A stretch of DNA of 64,000 bases from Trichobilharzia szidati (Eukaryota > Platyhelminthes > Trematoda > Strigeidida > Schistosomatidae): contig OX235273.1 of NCBI GenBank assembly GCA_944472155.2, positions 81,710,793-81,774,792 of the forward strand. The letters are read 5' to 3'. The notes under the pieces were generated by a model that saw only the letters and a list, made by a program, of their open reading frames with translations, had not been told where the DNA came from and ran no database searches. A program made the translations under genes and the position numbers. Numbering within the stretch: position 1 is the first letter of the stretch; every line of letters starts with the position of its first letter. Shown piece by piece: positions 31,701 to 43,800 of this stretch.

Positions 31701-33700
31701 AGAACAGTCCTTTTTGACAAAAGAATTCTATCAGTACTTCGAAATCACCTGTAAATGCTAACAGAACCTTCTGTGGGAATAGAAGTAATCATGTAGATGT
31801 GTCTCACCGTGTGTGTTTGGACAGGAATTATCGTAAGTTGAGAGGTTATTTCTAAGTGGATTTCATGTATATTTGCACTGTTTAGTGTGGTGTAATATGA
31901 GTTATGTGGACTCAATGTATAAAAAATACCTCAACTTTATTTATATTGTGCCATTGTCTCCTTAGCTGACTGCTTGGCTAGCAAACGTAGGTGGTTGTCA
32001 TGATTATTGCAAGTGCAGTGACATGGAGAAGGCAATCACTCGTTTAAATTCCTTACTGTGTCGCTTAGTGCATTAATTCAGTGTATAGTATCATTATACA
32101 CATGGATTGTGTCGATTATGAGAACTGAATCTAGTCAGCTCTATTACTATCAATCTACTGTCTGTTATGCCATTCTCACTGGCACTGTAAACTTAATGCT
32201 GCACTGTTTTTGATCACCAGTAGTGGTGATGAATTTTTCCTGAATTTTCCATTAACATGAAGCAGTACAGATGCAGTGTCACGATCGAATGTCTAGGTTG
32301 CATTATATGTCATTGTTATCCTCATCAACGCAACAGGTCTGCGTATCTTACAATATTTTAAGTATTTCTCTATGCTGCTAACACTGTGCATAGTTGCTTA
32401 GAGTTGAAGCATGTTCAGCTTATATTTGATGGCTATAGATTCCTAAATATAAGAATGTAATTTCTGTAGGATTCATAAAACTATGCTCATTAGACATTAC
32501 TGAGATTATGGATCAATTTCTAAGTTACACATTTGCAATACTTCATTTAATGTAAACGTATTCAGTGTGAAGTTGATCTGCAACTAAGGTTAATGAGAGT
32601 ATGACGCCTCAACAGTATGGAAGCTTCAAAGATTGTCTTGATATTTGCGTGTAATCCTTTAATACTGGAAAACATTTGAGGTCTATTGATGCTTATAGTG
32701 CCAATATAAAAACCAGCTGAAAACTACATATACATTTATTTGCATGAGATATTACTTAGTATTAACCGAATCAGTGTATTCAGTGTGTGCTAATATGTAG
32801 AATTATCTTTCATAACTTCATGTTGTGCTAGTCCTTACATGTGCTTTATTTTTTTCAGGTATACGGAAGTTGTCGAATATGAAACCAGCGGAAATATCAT
32901 CCGGACAAACTAACGTTAATACTCTTCATCGGGATTTTCTTTTGTAAATTAATGAAATGTTTAATATACTCTTCAATTCTACTTCCTCTAGACTTTTTCA
33001 GTGCGTCGCTATACTATGTGCTTTTGTAATAAGTGAATTCGGATCAATGCATGTTAAGCTTAGTTAGAGGGATGGAGATTTACTATAGTATTATGAGACT
33101 GTTACTTTAGCCCTTCGTAAGATTTCGTGTCTGTTTCTATACAGTAGCACATTGTAAAAACTAAGTAGGATTTAGCAAGTTGAATAATAATTCTGTACTG
33201 TTCGATACGCTAAAATCGCCTTATCTAGCCAGTTGCAATTCTGTACACTGTTAAACGCCAAGTATGAAGTACAAGTAAATTTAATGACTTAGGCTTGACA
33301 GCTACTTCACTAATCTGTTAATATGCAGTGACATCGTCAAATAGACTGTTCACTTGACAGTGAGCAAAGAAACAATTTTCATCTATTTCTAATATGCCGT
33401 TGAATCATGTGATGTTATCTAATATCCATCATTTCTATAATCAACAACTGCGGTGTTTGCATATCTACTTTATGAATATTAAATAACTTACGCATTTATG
33501 CATCTGATTACCTCCAGTATTACAACAGTATATCCTATTCATTTGATGTGTGTACGATAAACAAGGCATTCATACATTCTCCCACAAATACCAAGGTTTC
33601 TGGTGTCACAAGTGTTAATGAGAGTTGCTTCCTTGGTTTCAATACAAACCTCTTTTCATCTAGTAAATAAACAATCTGCAATTAAAAGTGTTCTCTGAGC
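28781..33700. other. Long AT-rich intergenic region, nothing recognised
   Basis: About 4.9 kb without a convincing gene or a repeat I can name. Short frames at 28964-29227 (minus) and 30576-30872 (plus, 98 codons) show no family motif. Around 30230-30430 the word CAGC-ACCxGxGTTxT recurs loosely (CAGTGCT, CAGCACC, CAGCGTT), hinting at an old tandem repeat. The region lies upstream of the NCBP3 start and could hold distal regulatory sequence. Confidence 0.4.
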
Positions 33701-33719
33701 TGGTTGGTTTAGTCGCGAA

Positions 33720-34330
33720 GCTTTTAATATTCAATGAATCTTTTTCCAGAAATGTTGTGCCAGCCGTTTGGAAGGACTTTAAAATTGTACCTGTACCTAA
33801 GTCGACTAATGGAACATGTTTTAAATTTTGACCTATTGCTATTACCTCCCCTTTTGTAAAAGCTATGGAAAAGTTACTCTTACTTAATCTTCAACCTTCA
33901 CTTAAAGCCTTTAACGAACTCAAATAATTCGCCTATAAACACAGTAGAAGTAATTTAGATGCAGCTGCAGTCTTGCATCACAACATTTTCTCCATTATAG
34001 TCGTCCAGTACCAATTGTATTTTTGTTTGACGAACTTAATGTACATACGCATACGAAATGAAATATGTCAAGTGCGCGGACTAACTATTCCGGTGTCTTT
34101 TAATTCGCATCTACACTGTACTAAGATGAACAGCTCTCTATTAGTAGTCAGAAAATGCTTTTAAACTAAATCCTTCCAAATGTCAGATTGTCAATTTCAG
34201 TTTCCGATGTAAGAGAAAGTCAGGTGAAGCTGTTAATTCCTATGACCGTTGCAAAATTGATGACAGTGATATAGAGCTCAAGTCTGACTTTAAGTATCTC
34301 GGACTAATTCATCAAACAGCGTATTAGCCT
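33720..34330 (+). pseudogene. CR1-type RT relic, same family as the element at 359-2383
   Basis: The plus strand reads FNESFSRNVVPAVWKDFKIV, then PVPKSTNG, AITSPFVKAMEKLLLLNLQP and YKHSRSNLDAAAVLHHNI. It then jumps to LNPSKCQIVNFSF and FKYLGL near 34150-34310. The catalytic GVPQG and YADD blocks are deleted and several stops are present. Confidence 0.75.
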
Positions 34331-34384
34331 TAAATGTATATCACACGCATGCATGAGCTAGGTATGCAAACCAAGGTAAACGCT

Positions 34385-34510
34385 GATATAAGTATAAAAC
34401 TTGGGCACTGTGGTAGAGTATAACTCCATTATGGATAAGATTTTATTTTGATAAATCAGACAGTGTTGTACAGTTATATTAACTGATGACGTTTCGAGCA
34501 CAAACGCTAG
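34385..34510 (+). repeat. Foldback-family arm, single copy
   Basis: GGGCACTGTGGTAGAGTATA through GATGACGTTTCGAGCACAAA matches the left arm of the foldback at 16336. No inverted partner is nearby. Confidence 0.7.
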
Positions 34511-35556
34511 CACGGTACACTCATTATTTAAAAAACTAACTCATATTTGAGAACTACGATTTGACCGGCTTTACAACGTTTAATATATTTAGACACAATA
34601 GACATACACTGCTTACTTCTATGACGCATTACCTAAAGCTACCCCCTTGCTACTACCTAAGTGAGCAACTCAACGTTATCTTTGAATTACAAAGTAAAAG
34701 CGGACATCCTGAGAGCTTTCTGGGTAAAAAGATCGTCTCCTAGTCGAGAAAATAAACATATCCTAATCTCTTCACGAAAGCGTTTAGAGGTATTTATCCT
34801 ATCGCCTCAAATGACTCACTATTTGCTGTCATTTAAAAAGTAAAAACAAATTTATCGAAGGCAGTGTGCTTATGGTTTCTAGACATCATAATGCACCATG
34901 AGGAAAAAGCTTTATTCATAGGGTTATAGCAATTAGATGCGCGATATAAATCCGAAACTCAACGACTACGATTCTCAATCACAAAACATTCTACTTTGCT
35001 ACCTAATCGTCTCAATAGATGCTTCGCCAAGAAAAAGAAGACCACTGGTTCAAAGAAAATTTATTTAAAGTTTTCTTATAAATCATGGGCAACCGTGTTT
35101 ATAACCACGGAGAAATCACAAGCATCCGAAAAATAGGAATTTCATTATTTGAACTGAAACAAGCAATTTGTAACCAGCCAATTTTTTCACCCCGATTAAT
35201 AATCAGCTTCTCAGACGGTTGTAAATTCGAAACGTTATTCTTGCTAGTGAAATTCTTACCGAACACTCACCAGATCATCGTACGTTAGCCGCTTTTCAAA
35301 TCCTTTTGAAACAAATAAAATGGTTGTTAACACCGCGTTTACTACAGGCAGTCCTAGTTCGTGCGTTTGGATCTAGTACACTAGGCATTAACAATCATTT
35401 AGGGATTTCCTATTGCTTCCTAATTTTGCTTCCAAAAGTACATACAAACACCACACATTCATACTTCACATGTGGCTCACCCTTGCTTGATTCTCTCACA
35501 ATATACCTGATTTTTTAGCTGACAACAGACACCTTGTCGAAAAGCTCCAAAGCATT
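34511..35556. other. Intergenic, nothing recognised
   Basis: AT-rich with short frames only (60-70 codons), none with a recognisable motif. Confidence 0.4.
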
Positions 35557-35857
35557 TTAAACTTCAAACCAGGTTCTAAATTCTCTGGGTTTAATTAGTT
35601 CTTCGAAAACTTTGCTAATATCAACCCTGATGGTGCTCTCTTCACCGGATTCATTCGTAGATTGTTGCATGCTGTAAACATGAACGTGAGAGACATTTTT
35701 TTCCAGATTCCTACATATTAAGTAACCAACTGAGCCAGCAGCAATAACGGCAACCAAAAATGAACTGGAAACAATGGCTTCTGCTTCCCAAACATGTTCA
35801 CGTGTATAATCTCCAAGATTTCTACACAGTACTAATTCATTAATAGCTGAAAAACAA
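35557..35857 (-). CDS. Possible terminal exon of a single-pass membrane protein
   Basis: A strong acceptor TTGTTTTTCAG precedes the sequence on the minus strand. The exon would begin in phase 2 with INELVLCRNLGDYTREHVW, followed by a hydrophobic segment AIVSSSFLVAVIAAGSVGYL (one transmembrane helix), a short CRN-containing juncture and a hydrophilic acidic tail ending EFRTWFEV at a stop. The open frame extends upstream of the acceptor to 36162, but that part is Phe/Cys-rich and looks like intron read-through. Upstream exons were not found, and I do not recognise the family. Confidence 0.45.
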
Positions 35858-36179
35858 TTAAAACACTGAAACCATGCATGAATGCAACGTATGAAACAAT
35901 TACAATGAAACGAATGCACTGACCTGGTGGCAAAAACTTTCGAAACAAACGAAATAACTAATTTCAACAGAAATGGAAACAATAATGAAGTGAAACGCAA
36001 CATTTGTGAACAATGTGCATCAAGATAAGTTGTGAATAACTGCTGGATAAACGGAAAAATCGATGTGTAAACGAACAGCAACGGAACTGCAATCCAACAT
36101 GGCCGACTAACATGGACGAAAATGACCTTTGAGCGTCTCACTCCATCAATGACCTTGTACATGGCGTTTAATTTCTGCC

Positions 36180-37314
36180 GGTAGTACTTAACACCGTCTA
36201 AACATCATTATGCTTCTCCGCTAACGATGTGTGGAGTGAAGTTTGTGACATCTTCAAGGATTATATTACTCCTGGGGCATGGGACCATCATGATATCAAA
36301 GAGCTTTCAAAGTGACCAAAACGAGGCAGCATAATTGGTTTTCAAGAAAGGAAGAAAAAAATTGAAGTGGGACAGTAATATTTCAGGAAAGGAAGGAAGC
36401 AAAGGAGGATGATAAGCGGAGAATGAAAAAGTAAAGACAAACTTCCTCAGCTTATAATGCATGTATGGCTTCAGTATGTGTGAATCAGTGTAATCGTCTA
36501 GCTTAGTCATACATTTATGTAAATACATATAGTATACGAAATGGGGAGGGGGTGAGGTATTCATTGATGAGATATTATAATTTTTAACAGATCATATGTT
36601 CTACTTTTTTGGTAGTGACCAGTCTTTGTTTCAGGAATTTAAGTGATTTCGGTCTCTGTTTCAAAATCATACTACTTACATCTAACACCAAATGTAGTAA
36701 TATCTGCGAATAATGCTGCGTCACTGTGTGTTCCTCAAACAAATTCACTCTGTGGTGAAACACGTGGTAGTCAGACATGCCAAAAACAATTAAGTAACAG
36801 TATGAGTGAACTTTTTACACAAAGCTCATCGTATCAGTTATAATGAAAAACACAGCATTGGTTCACCAAAATACATCCTATCTGAATGAGTACTTATTTA
36901 TGTCCTTTGGTTGAGTATGGGACAAGCGAAAAGGAGAAATGCATGCAGTTTTAATGATCGGCTTCTTTAGACACAGGACCGAATGAAACGAGACAGTGTG
37001 TCCATTTGGAATGAAAGTGATATTAGGTCATCATCAGATTGGTATCTAATACTTGAAATGTGTAATTAATTTGCGGAGTGTAATAAAGTAACAGAACGCA
37101 CAGTCAAAGTCTAACCAGGACTACAAGGGTGAGTTACAACAAGTCGAAAAAGAAGCCAAATATAACCAAGTTATCGAAAGCTTGATATTTGCCTTCATAA
37201 CCACGTGATGTCAACATTTTGTAAGCTAGACTTTATGCAAACTCCGCTAGGAACATATATGAAATTAATTGGAATTGTCTTATGCTGTTCAATGCTATGA
37301 ATAAACTATTTCCT
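36180..37314. other. Intergenic, nothing recognised
   Basis: AT-rich. Short frames at 36307-36564 and 36643-36843 lack motifs. Confidence 0.4.
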
Positions 37315-37520
37315 GTGCGTCAGTGGCACAGTGGTTAGGACTCTCACCGACCATGCACATGGTCCGAGGTTCGAGACCCTGCCGGCGCACACCCGATATC
37401 TATGGTCGGCCTGCAAAATTTGGGCTACCGATATCCATGCTGAAAATGCCATACTTGTACTGAAAATACGGTGTGGCATCAAGCTGTAACCAAAAATAAA
37501 AAAAATAAAATAAAAATAAA
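37315..37520 (+). mobile_element. tRNA-headed SINE-B, copy 1
   Basis: The head TGCGTCAGTGGCACAGTGG and B-box region GAGGTTCGAGACC are like SINE-A. The body is different: CCGATATCTATGGTCGGCCT, TACCGATATCCATGCTGAAA and ACGGTGTGGCATCAAGCTG. It ends in an A-rich (AAATA)n tail. A second copy lies at 54194-54390. Confidence 0.8.
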
Positions 37521-38059
37521 GTTGGCCTGGTCCCAACATAACCTTTTCATATTTATCTATCGGTGGGGTGTTTATATTACCATGACAGCTATGCAGTTTG
37601 GGAGATAGATTTTAAGATTCAAAGTTTCGTACTGAAATGACGGACCTTAATGCAAAACGCAACGCGCGTGTGTAGGTATATGCGCGAAACTTGAATTTGG
37701 TGGCAGCATGTAACCACATACTATTTGCCATTCGGGTATATCACACAGCATAACAGCATTATTTGCCGAATGGCGTCAAGAACATGATATATTATTCACG
37801 ATCAACTGAAGCTCGGCAGTACCAACATCAACCATCAACTCGTTTATCCGTAAGGATTGAAACACTTGGTGGTAAACACGATTTTCAGAGGACAAGAGCT
37901 CGGCAGCTTCGTTGTAGTGTGATAATCTAATTGTACACTCTCTTCAAATCACCGCCAACGAAAACAACTTTCGGCAGGCGCAGGAGTCATATAAATAAAG
38001 TTGTCAGAAGAAAACCTTTACTCGTGAGTTCTGTGTGACGACCCCCTTCACCCAACAGG
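37521..38059. other. Unassigned, possible LTR-like sequence before the CR1 relic
   Basis: The stretch from about 37690 to 38045 has a TATAAATAAAG box near 37992 and ends CTGTGTGACGACCCCCTTCA. That resembles an LTR with promoter and tail, but no second copy or target duplication was seen, so it is left unassigned. Confidence 0.25.
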
Positions 38060-39455
38060 GAATATGATAAAATGCTCAGCAATATGTTTAATGTTACAGC
38101 CAATCTTCTCTACAGTTATAAAATTATCGGAGGTGATTTCAACATACCAGAAGTATTATGGTCTTCACTCCGAGGACCCCAAACGTATGATAATCTCCTG
38201 AATTCCATCGTCACAGGAGGGTGGACACAACACATCAATTCACCCACTAGATCCGCAAATATCCTAGACCCTATTTTCACGAACAACATAAAACCGTCTA
38301 CAGTACATGTGGGACACGAATTTCCAGGTAGTGACCATAAAATAGTAGTGTGTTCTTTTGACGTCTTCCCTGAAACAAAACGCAGAGATGAAGCTGGCCA
38401 GACACCTATGAGATTGTACACATATGCTAACTGGGACTTGTATCAGCACCTAATTAGATGCTATAATTGGGACTCGTACTTTTCGAACGAGTCCTTAGAG
38501 GCAATTCGTAACAACTTTTATCAGAATATTAACTCAATTCATGACGTCATTGCACCTGAAAAGATTCTTAGCTTCAGATTTCCCCAAAGCGATTATATTC
38601 CGACATCGTTTAGGAGAAGTCTACGAAAGCACTCAATAAAATACTACAGATATCATGACTTATCATCACTAATTGCTATTACGTCCCTTCTCAGTAGAAT
38701 TGAAGAGTTGAGAAATATAGGCCTCAGAAACAAAGAAATGCGAGCCATTCAGGCACCGCATAACTCAGGAGAAATAGCCAAGCTTTTCAAAAGTAGGTTG
38801 ACGAACTCCAAAACAGCTTATCCTAAAATATTATACTTAGGCGGGATTGCTTACGAAAATATTCAAGTGATATGTGAACTGTTTAGCAAGCGCCTCGCCA
38901 GATTATACACCGTAGAGAACGATGAGGTCGTGGATTTCCCACGTAAAACAGACGAATGTTTAAGTGACATACTTTTCACCACACACGAGATCGATAAAGC
39001 TGTCACAAATCTTAAGCTTAGTAACACTATTGGTCCAGACGGTATATCTTCCATTCTGCTGAAAAGCGGTGGTAATGACATGAATTTGCTCCTACTCAAG
39101 TTATATTCAATTTCACTGAGCGATGGGACATACCCTACCTGCTGGAAGAAGTCTTATATTGTACCTATCCATAAATGCGGGACTATAGTTGATATCAACA
39201 ACTACCGCCCCATCAACATCACGTCTGTAGTTTCGCGTGTAATGGAAAGGATAGTAAAGACTCAAATCATTCAGTACTTGCTGTCGAATGACCTACTATC
39301 CCCATCCCAATACGGTTCCTTAAGTAGAATGTCGTGCATTACTTGCCACTTAGATTATTTTGACTACATTACACAATGCATTGATAATGGGCATTCGGTA
39401 ACAACATTATTTCTCGGCGTTAGCAAGGCCTTCGATAAAGTCCCACATATCAGAC
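38060..39455 (+). pseudogene. CR1-type element, endonuclease C-terminus to RT fingers, first half
   Basis: An open frame (38072-39514) encodes the end of the AP-type endonuclease: KIIGGDFNIPEVLW, a TRSANILDPIFT stretch and FPGSDHKIVV. The linker and the start of RT follow: LSNTIGPDGISSILL, YIVPIHKCG, NNYRPINITSV and SKAFDKVPHIRLL. The element then stops abruptly and resumes at 42300 after an RTE insertion. About 15 codons expected between the halves are missing. The upstream endonuclease part and ORF1 are absent. Confidence 0.85.
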
Positions 39456-39992
39456 TCCTGATTGCGCGCTTTTTGATTACTGTGCTACATTTGCATAGTT
39501 ACCTAATACTCTGATTTTTGTGGAATATCTTGCCAAAAAGTTGCAAAAAACTATTACAATTATTTGACTTTGAAACACTGAATCTTTGGATGTAATATTG
39601 TATATCAATAACACCTATAACTATCTATTTGCAACTCTGTGCTTGTTTAACACTAATACCCATAATTGTATATATATTGATGGATTTACATGTTCAAGCT
39701 GCCTCAAGTCAGTGAGTCTATGATTTTGGTATCATTTTGGTTAACTGTAATTGACTGTGATATTATTGTTGTTGTTGTCGCTTGTTACCCTTCTTGTTGT
39801 GAATTATTTTCCCGTGCTTGTGTTTTTCTGCTTGTTTATTCCCTGTTTTCCTGGTTTTCAAGGGGAGCAACCCACAAGGTCGCTTCTCTCTAAATTATAA
39901 ATTAATGTAACAACCTCTTTTCTCAGGCGTGAGGCTAGCAACCCCACCCTGTAAACAAACCTGCTACAGAAACTTCAGCAAGGTGTGTCTCC

Positions 39993-40826
39993 TTGAGACA
40001 AGAAAAAGTCTATGTGGGGACATGGAATGTCCGTAGCATGTACGAGATTGGCAAAGCTGCCCAGATCGCAAACGAGATGAAAAGATACAGAATTCAAGTA
40101 CTGGGGATATGTGAAAGCAGATGGAACGGGAATGGACTCACCAAATTGTCGACGGGTGAGTCAGTGATCTACTCCGGTCGCCCGGAAGAAAACCACTCGC
40201 ACACCGACGGCGTAGCTATCATGATGTCACCAACGGCAACGAAGGCCCTTATGCAATGGGAGGCGATCTCGCCCAGGATAATAACCGCCAGATTCAACTC
40301 CAAAAGAAGGAAAGTGTCAATTATACAATGCTATGCACCGACCAACAACGCAGACCTCGAAAAGAAAGAAGAATTCTACAGACAACTACAGACAACAATG
40401 GACAATACTCCAGCTGGTGACATTAAAATACTAATGGGAGACATGAACGCCAAACTGGGATCAGACAACACAGGAAGGGAACTCATCATGGGTAGAGAAG
40501 CTCTCGGAGAAATGAATGAAAACGGAGAACTCTTCGCCGACTTCTGCGCCTTGAATGAACTAGTGATTGGTGGCAGCGTATACAAACACAAGGATATCCA
40601 CAAGGCTACATAGGTGTCACCAGATGGGCGAACCAAAAACCAAATCGACTTCATCTCAATCTCAAGGAAGTGGAGGCGCAGCCTGCTGGACACAAAAGTA
40701 AGAAGAAGAGCGGACATTGGCTCAGACCACTATCTCGTACAAGGGAAAATCCAAATCAAATTAAAAGCTTTCAGAGAATCAGGAGCGGCAGATAGACCAC
40801 AAGCCAAGTTCAACACTCAAAACTGA
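39993..40826 (+). pseudogene. RTE apurinic-type endonuclease domain
   Basis: The frame opens with VYVGTWNVRSMYEIGKAAQI, then VLGICESRWNG, CYAPTNNADLEKKEEFYRQL and MGDMNAKLGSD, the EEP-family endonuclease motifs that nick target DNA. A TAG at 40611-40613 interrupts it just before VSPDGRTKNQIDFI and IGSDHYLV. That TAG is probably a mutated Trp codon, since the same frame continues to 40826. All catalytic motifs are otherwise readable. Confidence 0.85.
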
Positions 40827-40930
40827 AGGACCAGGACACAAAGGACATCTTCACTGCAAGTACAAAAGACAAAGCCGAGACACAAATCAACACTGGCGAA
40901 GAGGTCAGTGTCGAAAAGCACTGGAACAAC

Positions 40931-42270
40931 TTGAAGACAGTGTGGTGTCAAACCTGCATGGAAGTTCTAGGCAGAAAGAAGAGAGAGGACAAACGGTGGC
41001 TCACTACGGACACTTGGAAACTAATAGAAGAGAGAGGGCTGGTGAAACAAAAGATTCTCCAGTGCACCGATGAGCAACAAAAACAGGATTCGAATGCAAG
41101 CCACAAGACACTGAACAAAAGAATAAAGAAGAGTGCCAGAGAAGACAAAAGAAAGTACTATGAAACCATGGCAAGTGAGGTAGAACAAGCTGCAGGCAAA
41201 GGAGACCTCGCAACACTCTACCAAACTACTAGGTACCTATTGGACAAACGTTTGACACAAATCAAGCCGGTGAAGGATGACAATGGAAAGTCACTCAACA
41301 AAGAAGTGGAGCAAAGGAAACACTGGGCTGAACACTTCAAAAGACCCCTAAATCGACCACCACCTACAACGCGCCCAACAATACCAACAACAGAGATAGA
41401 GCTACCAGTGAACATCAACCCCCGACAAAATCAGAAGTCCTGAAGGTAATCAAGATGCTAAAAGCTAGAAAAGCAGCAGGAACAGATGGAATCCCAGCAG
41501 AAGCATTGAAAATGGACCCAGAGACAACAGCGGACTTGGTGACGCAACTATTGGAGAAGGTGTGGAAAGAAGGTAAAGTGCCCGAGGATTGGAAGAAAGG
41601 ATACTTATTCAAACTACCAAAGAAAGGAGACCTAAGTCAATGCAAGAACTGGCGCGGAATTATGCTCCTGTCCATCTCAAGCAAAATACTAGGCCGCATC
41701 ATCCTGGAGAGAACCAAACATGCCAACCTGGATGAAAAACTTCGACCGGAACAGACTGGATTCAGGAGAAACAAGTCATACATTGACCAGATCGCCACAT
41801 TACGGATCATCATTGAGCAAAGCTTAGAGTGGCAGTCACCTCTCTATCTCAACATCAACTTTGAGAGGGCCTTTGACAGCGTCGATCGAGAGGTGCTTTG
41901 GAAACTACTTCGCTACTACGGGGTGCCACCGACAATTATACATCGCATCCAACAGCTGTACGACAATGCTGCGTGCCAAGCAGTCCACAATGGGAAACTT
42001 ACGGAACCCTTCGAAGTGAGGACAGGAGTAAGACAAGGCTGCCTACTATCGCCAATGCTTTTCTTGATTGCAGTAGACTGGGTAATGCGACAAACAGCGG
42101 GCAATGAGGAAACAGGTATAAAATGGACCCACACAAAAAATTTGGAGGATCTTGACTTCGCCGATGATATATGTCTGATTTCCCACAAACTGGAAGATAT
42201 GCAAGCGAAAAGCAACAAGTTAGCAGAACAAGCATCAAAGATAGGAAGGAGTTCAGGTGAACATAGATAA
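40931..42270 (+). pseudogene. RTE linker and reverse transcriptase
   Basis: The linker frame 40931-41443 (RWLTTDTWKLIEERG, KYYETMASEVEQAA, LAEHFK-like end) is out of frame with both neighbours. The RT frame 41455-42270 has KAAGTDGIPAEALK near residue 6, CKNWRGIMLL near 63, RPEQTGFRR near 97, NINFERAFDSVDRE near 133, GVRQGCLLSPMLF near 191 and the catalytic FADD at 235-238. It ends with EQASKIGRS, after which the element breaks off. Two frameshifts and one stop make the polyprotein inactive. Confidence 0.85.
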
Positions 42271-42299
42271 AACAGAGGTGGTGAAAATTCCGAAAAACT

Positions 42300-43800
42300 T
42301 CTCAAATGAGTAAATTCTTTTCTCACAGAAAGAGAGCGGTTAGTCAGAATCAACCACCAGCTGTCTTCATCAAAGCCGATAACTAGTGGTGTAGTACAAG
42401 GAAGCGTTCTCGGCCCTGTTCTACTCCTCTTATTCATATATGATATGGTCTCTGCGATCAAGTATGGCAAGCCATACCTCATTGCAGATGATCTCGAGAT
42501 ACTATATGATTACGGGTACGATGATATGAGAGTCGAAAGCAAAATCCAACATGACTTAAACAATCTAAGCGATTGGAGCGAAAAGTGGCAACTAACCTTC
42601 AACCCGGACAAGTGCGGTATAGCCCACCTTGGACGCTGGAAACCGAGAATGTGTCTATATATGTACGGTAAGCTCCTCTCGAAACTGAACACTGTCACAG
42701 ATGTCGGGGCAACATACTCAGATTTAACCTTTTCCGATCACGCAAAGAAGGTTGTATCTGACTGTAAACGACTTAATGGCTTTGTAATGCGTAACTTCTA
42801 CACCCAAGAAGCAAGATTAGCAGTATATAGGACATGTATCCGCCCCAAACTTGAATATTGTGCTCTCCTCTTTAGTAACCTAAGGTCTGCAAATCGAAAA
42901 AAGTCAAAAGCGTCCAGAGATTCCTAACGAAACGCATAATAGGGTTTGACCAACAAGTGGAATATGTTGACAGGTGTATGCGTCTGAATTTAGAACCTCT
43001 GTGGTTAAGGAAAGTGAAGTGCAACTTATTTCTACTATTCAAAGTCATTAGGAAACTTTTTCACCATTAAATATTGCACTCGTTGGAACCAACTACCATC
43101 TGAAATTAGATGTTGTGAAAACCCCGATGGGTTCAAACGGAGCCTAGAAAGACACATTAACATGTCCACCCTAGCTTGTCTAAAAGACCACAACTGTTGG
43201 TAAAATGGTAAATGAAAGCCGGTCCAGTCTTCAGCTTAGTCAGTTACATATAACTCGACTCTACTACTTACACAGTGAACGTTTAACTAATTTACTGATT
43301 TTCCTTTCTGTATAGTCTTCAGTAAGTTATGTTAATATAAGTATTTCTAGAAGCAATTATATTAGCAACCATACCTTTTGATATTTTACATATGTATATA
43401 CAGTTAATAATACAATGCTATTTTCTGTGTCGAATTGACTTTAATCAGCCAATAACCATATTTTCTCACATACTTTTCTAAAACGTATAATCTTTATAAT
43501 ATTTCGCAGTATTTTCAACATTATATAAATTGAAGGGTTACTTTGCAATGTCTAATGCGTACCGTATGAAAATCGGTCATGAAAATTTAGCGTAACTAGC
43601 TCTGTTAACCGGCTGTTTTCTTCAGGATCATTATAAATAATTTTATCACTAATTGTTCCACTGCACTTTTTACTCTGCTAAATAGACTACAAATTAGTTG
43701 CTGTAATACTAGCTACTTCTATACTTTATACTTCTTAAACGCAATTTCCTAGGCGTTTGTTACAAATACTTGTATACATGTATGCATGTATAAAGTTGAT
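42300..43800 (+). pseudogene. CR1-type element, RT palm to 3' UTR, second half
   Basis: Sequence resumes with SFLTERERLVRINHQ and SGVVQGSVLGPVL, continuous with the half at 38060-39455. The catalytic box reads IADDLEI in place of YADD. A thumb region follows (WSEKWQLTFNPDKCGIAHLG, TCIRPKLEYCALLFS). After a frame change near 42900 the C-terminus (GFDQQVEYVDRCMRLNLEPL, RWNQLPSEIRC) runs to about 43200. The AT-rich 3' UTR continues to about 43800. Confidence 0.8.

Larger units (their letters stand above)
39456..42295 (+). mobile_element. RTE-clade retrotransposon inserted in a CR1-type element
   Basis: This is the longest RTE copy. A 5' region of about 470 bases ends with GCGTGAGGCTAGCAACCCC and CTGCTACAGAAACTTCAG, the segments shared with SINE-A. 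Then come endonuclease, linker and RT. It stops soon after the RT palm; the C-terminal part and 3' end seen in other copies (15061-15405) are missing. The right end abuts CR1-type sequence near 42300. The first 470 bases have no independent identification. Confidence 0.75.

Noticed and set aside
35858..36162. N-terminal extension of the membrane exon (201-codon frame)
   Set aside because: It is Phe/Cys-rich, lies beyond a strong splice acceptor and lacks domain-like character, so read-through of an intron is more likely.
37690..38045. Additional solo LTR before the CR1 relic
   Set aside because: A TATA box and LTR-like end are present, but no second copy, TG...CA ends or target duplication were found.
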